Shown here in pieces: positions 24,244 through 35,100 of a DNA stretch of 64,000 nt. Position numbers and translations under genes: made by a program. Source of the stretch: Macrotrachela quadricornifera (lineage: Eukaryota; Rotifera; Eurotatoria; Philodinida; Philodinidae); assembly GCA_022393335.1 (NCBI GenBank), contig JAJEKB010000237.1, positions 1 through 64,000 on the forward strand. The letters run 5' to 3'. Numbering within the stretch: position 1 is the stretch's first letter; each line of letters begins with the position of its first letter. A model generated the notes under the pieces. It worked only from the letters and a program-made list of their open reading frames with translations, was not told the DNA's origin and searched no databases.

Positions 24244-25314
24244 TTTAATAGAATAGTAGAGAGTTGATTTTGTGAAAGTAAAAATAAAAATCTTAATCCT
24301 AAAAATTATTCAGGTCTGCATGTTTCTTAATAGCATAGTATATACCATGAAATTATTTCATGATAATTAAAAAATTACTTTTATATTATACTGTAGAAGT
24401 TATGAACACTATTCTTTGCCTTTTTTAACAGTCTTTCAATTAAATTTATTGTGAATCAGAAGAGTTTAAAGGTCACGTTTTTTCACTCTGTTCTGAGAAA
24501 ATTTAGTAGTCTAAAAATAGTTTTATTTTTATTCTGTCCTGCCCTCCATCACAATGCTAAGCAGGACATGAGTGAATGCCCTACATAATAAAAAGAATAT
24601 TTTAATTTTTATATTCAAATCAGCACATTAATTTTTTTTGTTGATGGATTATTTAAAATATAAAATTTAGTAGTTTTTTATACAAGTTGTTATAATTGAT
24701 TAGATATAAATGATAAAGTGATGACAGCAGCAAAAATACTTGAGATAAAAACAAAATACAAAACATCATTTTCATCAATAGAGGAGAAAGAAAAAATATC
24801 AAAATATAAATCAGTAGATAGTGATAATGATTACAAATTTTTTTTTTATTTAGTGTAGTAGAATAACAAGAAGATAACTAAAAATTACAAATATATATTT
24901 ATTATTATGATTTTATTATTCTTTTCTCTTCGTTGTACTACTTCATTTAAACGTTACGTATATCATAAAAGTAGAATAGTTGTATGTATTGGCTGACGAC
25001 ATACATTATCTGCATTACTTATCTCTTTCCTTCATAGTTGCGAGCCAAATCGAAATGTTCTTATTTGCAAATAAACATCAATATCTGAACTTTTAAGAAC
25101 GTGCTGATATTTGCTTTGCTCTTTCCTGTAAACATCTCTGCTATACATCAACATCATTTCAATTGTTCACTTGTCTAATTTTTCATATTATTTGAATATT
25201 TAAAAAAAAGTATTCTAATTCATTGATAAAAAATAAAACAAAACAACGATATTTTTTTATTTAACAAAAAAAAATAGAGCAATTTTTAACAAGTTATATA
25301 TGTTGATAAAATTT

Positions 25315-26312
25315 TTAATTAATTGGTTTTAATAAAATTTTTTTTTCACAACCATAATAACCTGTTTTACGATCTGGTTCATGCATTATACTTAAATGTA
25401 ATTCATTTAATTCAATTTGTCCAAAATCATATTGACTAAAAAGACGTAAAATTTTTTTTGCATCAAATGATTCACGTTCTTGATTTTTAACTCTTCCACG
25501 AACTGTTTTTTGTGCTTCTAATATACCTGTATCATCTTTACGTAATAATGAATTCATTAATGTAATATGTAATTTAATACGTTCAAATTTTTGTTTCATA
25601 AGACCTGTTTTAAGTAATTCATCATTTAAACGATCAAGAAATTTTTGTAAACGATCTGAATTAATTTGATCAATTAATTTTATTTTAGCATAAAGTACAT
25701 CAACAAAACTTGGATCATCATTCATAAATTCAAGTCCTTTTATTTGTACTATAAAACGTTCTTTATCTGTTGGTATAAATTGTTTAAGAAAATTTGTTGT
25801 ACATTCTTCTAAAGTATCTTTTATAAAATCAATTTCAGATTTTGATAATAAAACAAATGTGCCAATTGTTAAATGTAATTTATTTGCTTGTTGAAATAAT
25901 TCATTTGTTATTCCACGTTCATCTGAACATTGTTCAAGAACATTTTTTTTAAATTCTTCATATTTTTCTTTAAAATTTTTTGATGATGATGATGATTGAC
26001 AAATAGGTATAGAAAGAAAATGTGTAAATGATTGTAATTGACGATTTCGATCAATAGTTAATTCAATTTGAGTACGAGCTTTTTGTATATTTTTTTTTGT
26101 ACGACTACGAATTTTAACTGTACCTATTTCATCACGACGAGGAAATATTATTTGTGTATTTGTATCTTGTTCCATTTTTTGTTTATTTTCAGCATTTTTA
26201 CCAATTAAAACACCATAAAATGCAGGAGCTATATCCATTTCACATACATACATATTTTCTTTAGCTATATAATCAATTGTATCATCATCTTCCGGTTCTT
26301 CTTCTACAAGAG
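25315..26312 (-). CDS. ASCC1: ASCC1 (activating signal cointegrator 1 complex subunit 1), 3' exon
   Basis: Subunit of the ASCC complex, which acts with ASCC3 helicase in alkylation-damage repair and ribosome quality control. One long terminal exon of 998 nt is visible (about 332 aa). It opens after a TTTATAG acceptor with two bases of a split codon, so the 5' exon or exons lie in or beyond the 26476-26485 assembly gap. Order: acidic lead (EEEPEDDD), a KH domain (about residues 25-85 of the exon) and a 2H phosphoesterase/AKAP7-like domain with both catalytic motifs, HLTIG and HITLM. Family stretches such as FEFMNDDPSFVDVLYAK-type sequence and RESFDAKKILRLF fit ASCC1. In the KH loop the expected GxxG reads GKNA, so the second glycine is lost and RNA binding may be weakened. 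Confidence 0.92.
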
Positions 26313-27055
26313 CTATAAACAAGAAAAAAACAAAAAGAATATTATATTGATTGAACGTATTATCCAACAATACTATAAAGTTTCAACCCCCCAAAAAAAA
26401 GCTTATATATGTTTTGTTTTCTTTCAAAAAACAAAAACAAAAAGAATCTTATAAATAATACCAATTTGAGACTTTNNNNNNNNNNAAAATAATATTAGAA
26501 TTATATACATACAAACGGAGAAAAACAGACACGTCAATTGACGGTTTGTATTAATTCTAAAAAAAGATTCTTTTATAATATAAATATCGATTTAAACTAT
26601 CTTGTCAATTTAACATCGAAAGAAATAAATGATAATCTATAAGTAAGAGGAAAAAAAAAAAGAAAACAAAATTTTCAACCATATTTTTTTCTGTATTTAT
26701 TTATACATTGATTGTAGCGAATATATTTTATATAGAAATTATATGATTTTTTTTCAAGAAATTTTATTTAAATAAAACCGAAAAAAATTTTTTTTTTTTT
26801 CTAAAATTAAAAAAAATTTTTCTATAAATTTTTATCATTTATTCGCTATAATTAATAGAAATTATTTCATAGATAGTAGTGTTATCTATGTATCGTTAAA
26901 ATCTATATATACATAAATCATTTATTTCTTTTTCTTCTCTTTCCATATGATTATATGACAAGGTTTTTTTTCAAATAAAAAAAAAAGAAGGGAGACGAAG
27001 AGAAAGAATAAGAAATTTCATTTTTTTTTATAAATATGTAATTAATAATACAATA
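26313..27055. promoter_or_regulatory. Divergent promoter region of ASCC1 and DET1, with assembly gap
   Basis: Interval between the visible ASCC1 exon and the DET1 start. It should hold the missing ASCC1 5' exon(s) and both promoters. It is interrupted by N bases at 26476-26485. The visible sequence is AT-rich with long A/T tracts; I see no coding exon in what is present. Confidence 0.35.
26476..26485. other. Assembly gap (10 N)
   Basis: Ten Ns, probably a placeholder of unknown true size. ASCC1 lacks its 5' end beside it. Confidence 0.95.
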
Positions 27056-28740
27056 ATGACATCATTTTCATCAAAACGTAGAAATTATTTTAATACTTTA
27101 ACACAAAATCGTACAATGATAGATGATGATTATGATAATCTTTTATATCGTTCAATACCAAAACATAATTTAATATGTTGGTTACGTGATCGTGAACTTG
27201 GTTATACAAAATCACGAATAAATAATTTTATTGCACGACGTACAAATATCTATCGTGCTATTCATCCATCTTATTCGATTTTAATGTGTACAGTACCACA
27301 AGCTGTATATATAAGAAGATTTTCACCAAATGGACAATATTTACTTGCTTTTTCAAATGATCTTGAATCTTTAATTGTTTACAAATATAAAGGTAAGAAA
27401 AAAAATTTTAATTTTTAATAGAATTATATTAAATAAAAAAACAAATGAGTAGAGTTTTTTAAAATATATTATAGACGTAATACATGGACTAGATTACCCG
27501 AAAAGATATAACGGGTTTTTCTTTTCTTTTTTTTCTATGTATGCGTAATTGCGACATCGCTTTGTATTATGACATATCGTATTAAAAAAAGCCCTATTGT
27601 ATTTTATCCCTTTGATTTTTATCAAATATATTGAAGATTTTATATATTTATATATATAAAAAAAAAGAAAAATTAATATAATATAATTTTAGGTTTTCAA
27701 CGTGTCTTTCCCGATTTAATTCATTGTTCTTCATTAACAAATTATACACGTTTAGATGAAAATGGTGATAATTCTCGACAAATTCAATCTGATAAAATTA
27801 ATTGTGAAAAATTACGTGATCAAGCATTTAATCAAATTTTTGAACATCATGTTACCATACAAATACGTTCATCATCAATGGGTTATTCATTAAATCGTAA
27901 TCATATATATTGTCTTTTTTCTCGTGATCAATATGCAATAGTATGTGCATCAAAATTAGTTAATGAACAACAACATCCACCATATAATCAATTAGTGCAA
28001 TCAAATGAAGATCTTAATCCATTATCAAGATTTTATTTTGAACATTTTCTTATATTTCTTATTGATTATTCTCGTGGTATTATATGTCAACAACTTGAAT
28101 TTCAATTTGATCGTATTGGTTTAACAATATATAATTCAACATTAGCTATATTATCAATACAACATCAAAAATTACATTTATATCATATTGATGAAAAAAA
28201 TGGTAAATTAATTGAATTATTAACTGTAGGAAAATTTGCACAAACTGAAGAAGAATTTTTATATAAATATAGTTTACCAAAACATTTATTAACAATGTCA
28301 CCACGTTTATTAAATCGAAAAACATTAAAAAGAAATTCATCAACAATGTTTGAAAAATGGAATGATAATGATAATAATGATAATCAACAAAGAAAACGTA
28401 TGCGTGATCATTTAAATGATAATCATTTTCAAACATCAAGACAATTATTACATAGAAAAAATTCATTTGTTCGTGAAGAACTTCATAGACCATTTACACC
28501 AACTCCAACAAGAATTTTAATTAATAATGAAGAACAACAAACTAATTTTAATATTATTACTGAAAGAAATGATTTACCAACAAATTTTGCTCATTCAATA
28601 TTTCAACGTGATAATAGACTTATTAGACGAGATTTTCTTACATATCCAACAAATTCAACAACATCAGGTAAGCTATTTAGATAATTCATATTTAAAATAA
28701 CAAATTTTTATTTTTAGGTTACGATCATGATATATCAGCT

Positions 28741-28771
<31 letters not shown>

Positions 28772-29820
28772 ATGATGATCAACCTATGAATTTAACTCGA
28801 ATAGATTCATCAACAGATCGTACAATAAATGATTCTACTGATGATTATTGGTCATTAATACAAAATCAAGTATTATTACCAATGAATGATAAACAATTAT
28901 GTACATTAAAACAACGTTTATTAACATATTTATATAAACAATCAAAAAAAAATAATAAACAATTACGTTTTATTCATTCATTTAATGATTATTTAGCAAG
29001 TAAATTTTATAAAGTACAATTTTTAACAAATAATATAATATTACTTAAATTTGCTCATGAAACAATTGTTAATAAACGTCAACAAGAACAACAAATGCAT
29101 TATGCTTTATTTGTTGTTTATAATATTCATACATCAACAATACTTAATATATATGATGATTCATCTATTGAATTAGCTAATATATTTGAAAAATATAATG
29201 ATGATTTTCGTTATTCATCATCATATGGTTTAATAAATTCTAAAAATTTAGAATTTTTTCCATTATCAACATATGCTGGTCGTCGTCAATTTGAACATAT
29301 TTATTATCATTCAACATCAACCGGTGATTATGAATCAATAAAACGTTTACTTATGCAATTACCATTACGTACAATAACACATACATTATCTCCATATCTT
29401 GATTTAAATTTATATTCATATGATGATAAAATAGTTCATATTGATGAAATGATTAAACCATGTCCAAATAATCCAATACGATTTTTTTCACGTGATTGTC
29501 AAAGAATGAAATTTCAATTAACATTAACAAATCGTTCAATTGTATTACCACAATTTATGACAACAGATAATACAACAACAACAACGACGACGACGACAAC
29601 AATTGTTACACCAACAATAACAAATAATAATCCAACGACGACGACGACAACAACTGGAAATACTTTATTTATTCCAAATACTTTAACAGCAAATCGTCGT
29701 ACAACATTAGCTACACTTTGGCATCCAATAGAACCATTTTGTATAACTATCCAACGATGGCCAAGAGATCTTGATAATATACATAATTTTCATTTATATC
29801 GACCACCGAATTTAAGATGA
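27056..29820 (+). CDS. DET1: DET1 homologue (CRL4 ubiquitin ligase component)
   Basis: De-etiolated-1, the DDB1/DDA1-associated substrate-receptor component of CUL4 E3 ligases, with COP1 as partner; nuclear. Three exons, in phase: 27056-27392, 27693-28667 and 28718-29820, giving 804 aa, against about 550 in vertebrates. Conserved stretches: RRFSPNGQYLLAFSNDLESL near the start, the LAILSIQHQKLHLYHID propeller strand, QFLTNNIILLK-type core, LLMQLPLRTITHTLSPYLDL, SYDDKIVHIDEM, NPIRFFSRDCQRMKFQ and the C-terminal HPIEPFCITIQRWPRDLDNI. The extra length comes from low-complexity inserts: an Asn/Arg-rich stretch, a run of twelve Asp residues at the start of exon 3 (GAT repeat, about 28746-28781) and Thr runs (ACA/ACG repeats, about 29571-29655). 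Divergent from ASCC1. Confidence 0.93.
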
Positions 29821-30112
29821 AAGAAATTCAAATATTATTTTTCTCTCTGTGAGAGTATTTCATTTCATTTTTCTTGATTATATATGTATATATAAAATTT
29901 AAATAAGAATAATTTTTTCTTTTGTTGTTATTAGTATGAAAGATTATAAAAAAACAAAAAAGATTCAACAATTTTTTTTCTTTTTTTTTTTTTCTTCTTT
30001 TTCTTGTTCGCTTTGATTGAATATTTTCATATATAAAGAATAAGTTGTATATCGTAACAAAAAAAAAATTATTTCAGATAAGAATTATTATATATATATA
30101 TATATATAGAAA
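29821..30112. other. Intergenic spacer with poly-T and (TA)n
   Basis: Under 300 bp between the DET1 stop and the DMAC1-like start. It holds poly-T tracts and a TA-repeat (about 30090-30108) just before the start codon. Confidence 0.6.
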
Positions 30113-31989
30113 ATGAGTGTTGATAAATCATCATCTTGCTTTTCATGTCATATTATTGGAATATCATCAGCATCAGCATTAGGTGCTTATATGTTTTATC
30201 GAGCAAAAAAAGCGAATTCATCAACACATCGTTTAACTTGTACTATTCTTGGACTAAGTATGAAAATTTTTGAAGTTTTTTTTTTATTTATTATTTATAA
30301 AAGTTTTTTCTTATCAGTAAAGATTAAATTGTGGACTTTATGATTAAGATAGTTAAACAAATTTCAATAGGTCTTTTTTTTTTCGTTATTGAATATAAAA
30401 GAAGATTTTCAAGGAAATATTAATGAACATGTAATTATTGATGATAGAAATCAATGTGAAAAATAATTGGCAATTTTTGTGGTATTAGGATATATTAGAA
30501 TTGTAGGTTTGTATTTTGTTTTCATTATGCTTAGTTTTTGTAGATTTATATAGAAAAAAAAAATTCATAATCGATAATTTCGATTTAAGATGTTCTTTCT
30601 TTAATGATTAATTGCCCTATAATCTTCAGATTATTCGAAAAATATTTTTATTATGAGATAAATATAAAAATCGTGCAATTTGAATGTTATTATTCTTAGT
30701 CGAAATACAGAAATTTAGTATTTTTTCTATATATAGAAATATATTATGCAGCGATTTTTTTAATTGCTTTGTTTTCTTCGATGTTATCCAAATGCTTACC
30801 ATCTGTAGTGGTTAATAAGTATAAGTGCTGCTTTTTGCATCCAAAATTATTCATGTTTGTGTGTTGTGTGATGTTAAAACACAATGATTGTTCGGTCTTT
30901 GTTTTTTTTTAATTATTCAACGATTGATCAAGAAAATAGCCTTGATATGTTTTAGAGCTTCATTTATTCGATTTTATAGAAAAAAAGTTTAATTAAAAAC
31001 GTATAAGAAATAAACCAAACTCAATTATTCACTTTAAAAAACGATATGCCATCAAGTATATCTATTTAAGTTTGATCTCTTCAATGATGCAACCAGATAT
31101 AATCGTGGAGAATTTCAAATTTGAGAAAATGTATATTTATTTAAAATCGTATGTTTGATGTGCTGTTCTAGCTCAGTTTTTTAACTTCTAAAAAAAAAGC
31201 TATAAATGCGTGCGCTTCTGTTCAAATCTATATTTAATAGAAGAGTATTTCTTTTTTGTCACAAAAAAATCTCTTCTATCTAATGCAGATCTAAACAAAA
31301 GCACATTCAATCATAGTTTTGTTTTAACAGTCAACACTACCGAACTACAACCGCATATTTTAGTCACGGTTTTCAAATACATGATTTTAAATAAAGATGC
31401 ATTTTCTCAAATTTGAAATTCCTAATGACTATATCTTTCGGCATCCTTGAATAGATTACACTTAAACACATATTTTCAGACATACAAATAATGGAAGTAG
31501 CAAGCATATGAAAGACAATAATAAACAGTATGTTCTTATAATTTTAGGCAGTACTTTAATATTAGTCTATATAAAAAATAGATTAGATCTACTAATATAT
31601 TATATAAATCATCGATAATCTTCATTAAAATTTCTTCTTATTCACTGTAGTTATTATTATAACGAAAAAAAACCAAAGTGATTGTTTATATTTAAATCCA
31701 AAAAAAAAAATTTATTTATATATACAACAGTTTAAATGACAAATCTAGTCGAAATGAATTATATAATAACAAGAGAAAATGGATAAATAATTAACATGAA
31801 TAAGATTTACATTTATCTTTTTAGGTTTTATTATTTTTGCTTCTCATCGTGTTTCATCATTATTCAAAGATATGTAAGTTATTATTTAAAAAAAAAAGAA
31901 ATTATTTAATTATTTAATTAAATTTTAGTTCTCAACGAAAAATTGCTAGTGATGGAAAATTGAAAAGAACTTTTGAAGAACGACGGTGA
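30113..31989 (+). CDS. DMAC1/TMEM261-like small membrane protein (DUF4536 type)
   Basis: An 84-aa protein in three exons: 30113-30257, 31825-31873 and 31929-31989, in phase and ending in TGA. It starts MSVDKSSSCFSCHIIGISSA, then a hydrophobic stretch (SALGAYMFYRA), a polar loop, a second hydrophobic stretch (TCTILGLSFIIFASHR, created by joining exons 1 and 2) and a basic tail. The CxSC motif followed by a small-residue helix and a second helix resembles DMAC1/TMEM261, an assembly factor of the distal membrane arm of mitochondrial complex I. I judge this from memory of a short motif, so the assignment is tentative; the gene model itself is better supported. Intron 1 is about 1.57 kb, far longer than neighbours, because it holds a long palindromic repeat. 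Confidence 0.5.
31065..31466. mobile_element. 0.4-kb long inverted repeat (fold-back/MITE-like) in the DMAC1-like gene intron
   Basis: An almost continuous palindrome about 400 bp long. The best part is a perfect 21-bp pair: AATTTCAAATTTGAGAAAAT plus G (31111-31131) and its reverse complement (31400-31420). Matching continues outward (TTTAAGT..ATCT.TTCAA.GATGC on both sides) and inward (TATTTAAAATC; then GCTTCTGTTCAAATCTATAT-type sequence at 31213-31244 against 31271-31302). The turn is near 31250-31268. There is no ORF. The ends are diffuse, so target-site duplications could not be set. Confidence 0.7.
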
Positions 31990-32184
31990 TCAATTATAAA
32001 ATGTTATCAACAAACATTTAATTTTCTTTTTTTGTTTTCCTTATTTTTGAATAAGATTGCTATTCCTATGTTGTTTAGATGAATTATATTTTGTTTAGTA
32101 AATAAAAAAAGATAGAAAAGAAATTTTTTTTAAATTTTAATTCATATTTATTTAATTGTATTATTATTAATAGAGATAAACAAA

Positions 32185-35100
32185 ATGCTTGGCGATAATA
32201 TTCAACAACAATTGGAATATCAAGCACAACAAACATTTCGAGCTGATGAATCTGTGAGTAATTCGTTTGTTTTTTTAAAAGAAAAAAAAAAGTGATTATT
32301 AATTTAATTTATATAGAAAATTTGTTTTTTTTTGTTATAGAATTCGAATATAGATGCTGGAGTTGAACCAATTTTTTTAAAGAGTGAAATTCCATGGAGG
32401 TAAATTCTTTTTTTTATCGTGTTTATTTATTTATTTTTTAATAAATAAAATTTATAGATTGGATAGAAATACAAAAATTAATAATCTTGTTGTATCAAAT
32501 AATGTTTTTATTTTACATTTAAATGAAAAAACTTTACAACGACGATGTCTTGATGAATTATCAAAAGATACAAAAAATTCATCATTATTTCAAGGTTAAA
32601 TTCTCAATTTAAATATTTAAAAAAAATTCTTTTTTTTTATTTTTTAAATAGAAGTACATATTCCAGATGTAATTAGTAAAGTATTTCTTGATCCACATGG
32701 TCGTTTAGTAATTGTATCAACACGTGATAAACGTGAGGTTTACATTCTAACATCATCAACAAATTCTTTAAAATTAAATAAAAAGCCAATTCGTTTTGGA
32801 AATACAACAACATTTCCTCTTGCTTATGTTACATGGTGTAATCGATTTATTCAACACAATGATGTTGTTGCATTACTTGCTGGTCAAGATGGAAGTATAT
32901 ATGAAATATTAATTCGATCTGATGGAGAATTATTATTATGTAATGAAGTTTATCAATCATTTAAAACAATTATGGTAACAAATCGAGATAGTGTTACAGG
33001 AATTTATTGTGATGTTAAATCTGCTTATGAAGATAATACAAATGTATTTGTTGTTGTTACAACACAAAAGTAAAATTATATTTATATATAATGGATGTCT
33101 TAATATTTTGAAGATTTCTTCTTTATTCTCCCTGCCATTAAAAAGCTTTTTTTTTAATAAAAATATAGCGCTAGAAATTCTCTACAGAACCATCTATAAC
33201 AAGATCATAAAAATATATTCGAAAAAAATTGAAAAATAAAGATGCACAAAAAGTTGTCGTTTGTAACAGGTTGAATATAATAGATGGTCGGATTTGCATC
33301 TAATGCTTTTATTACTTCACTTTACTTAGAAACAAAATATACCAAAAGATGTAGCATGAAAAGCGCTACAATTTACAAGGAACGAATTATAAAAAAGGAT
33401 AATTAAAAAATCGAATTCAGTTTTATGATCTTGTTACAGGTGGTTCTGTAGAAAATTTCCAGTGCTATCTTTTTATAAGAAAAAAGATTTTTAATGACAG
33501 GAACAATAAAGGAGAAATTTTCAAAATATTAAGACACCCGTTAGAAATATTTTCGTATATTATGTGTGAATGTTTTTTTTGTTTTTGTTTATTAGAGCTT
33601 TATATTATTTTGAACAACAAATTGATCCATCACGTAAATCAGATTATTTTACAACATTTTTTAATTTTTTTCGTGATGCTTCATTACCAAATTTAAAATA
33701 TCGAGAATTTCCAAGTGGAAATTCTCAAAGTGAAATTCAATTATATGTTAAACGAAAATCTTCAACAACACAATTATTACATAGACAATTTGCTTGGATA
33801 ACTGGTGCTGGTCTTTTTTATACAGAAATTGATCCGGTTAATGTACAAAAATCTTTTCTTGAAAATAGTCGAATTATTGATTATACATTTGATAAATCTC
33901 TTGTACAAAGAGATGAAGAAAAACCACCAAAATCTGTTGCATTAACAGAATTTCATTGTCTTATGATGTTTCCTAATGAAAATCAAATACGTGCTGTATG
34001 TACTATTAATGATAAACTTGTTATGATTGATGGTTCTATGGCAGTAAGTTTTTAATTAGACTTTATTAAATATTTTTTAATACAATTTAAATAATAAAAT
34101 GTTTTGTTTTTTTATTAGAGTGGTAAACCAATTTGTTATGCACGTGATCAAATGCATGATCAATTATGGTCATGTACTGATGAACATGTTCTTCATTATA
34201 CAATTAAAGATGAACGTCGTGATGTTTGGCGTGTATTTATGCAAAAAAAAGATTTTCAAAAAGCATTCGATACTTGTATTGTAGTATGTTATTAAGAAAC
34301 TAAGATTATAATATTTATAAAAAATTTTTAGGCAGATGATCCAATTGAAACAACACGAAGACAACGTTCAATAAATTCTAAACATGCTGATTATTTATTT
34401 AACGAAAAAAAGTATTATAAAAAAGAACTTTTTTTAATTTATTTTGATTGTTTTATTTATATAGATATTCACTTAGCGCTCATATTTATGCAACATCTGA
34501 TTCACCATTTGAAGATGTAACATTAAAATTTTTTGCTTTAAGAGATAAAGAACCACTTCGAGAATATCTTCAAGCTGTTTTACAATATCAAAAACCATCA
34601 ACAGTAAATAATAAATAGTAAAAAAAAAGATTTTTTTTTCTGTTTTCTTTTGATTAGGATGCTACACAAATAACAATATTAACATTATGGTTAACTGATT
34701 TATTTTTAAATGAACTTGATGAATTACGTCAAACTGATCCAACAACAGCAAAAAATCAAACAACAAATTTTAATAATATTAATAATAAATCATCACTTAA
34801 TCTTCAATCTGATGAAGATTTTTTAGATGAAAAAAGTCGAAAAGAAAAATTTGATGAAATTCGTCGAAAATTTCAATATTTTCTACGTAAACCAGAAATT
34901 CAAACATGTCTTAAAGAACATCGTTCAGCAATGTATGATTTATTAACAAGTCATGGTGATCTTGATGATTTAATATTATTTGCTGAACATGTACAAGATT
35001 ATGAACGTGTTATTTTACTTTATCTTGAACGTGAAGATTATGAAAATGCATTAAAAACACTTGAACCATTAGTATAGAAATATATGCATATTTTTTTTCT

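Larger units (their letters stand above)
22877..25314. other. Convergent intergenic region between plexin and ASCC1
   Basis: 2.4 kb holding the 3' UTRs of two convergent genes and a repeat cluster (23540-24248, listed separately). A short perfect hairpin (TGTCCTGC at 24535-24542 with GCAGGACA at 24561-24568) is also present. No gene is recognised in the rest. Confidence 0.55.

Noticed and set aside
28146..28493. 115-codon minus-strand ORF
   Set aside because: Antisense shadow of DET1 exon 2.
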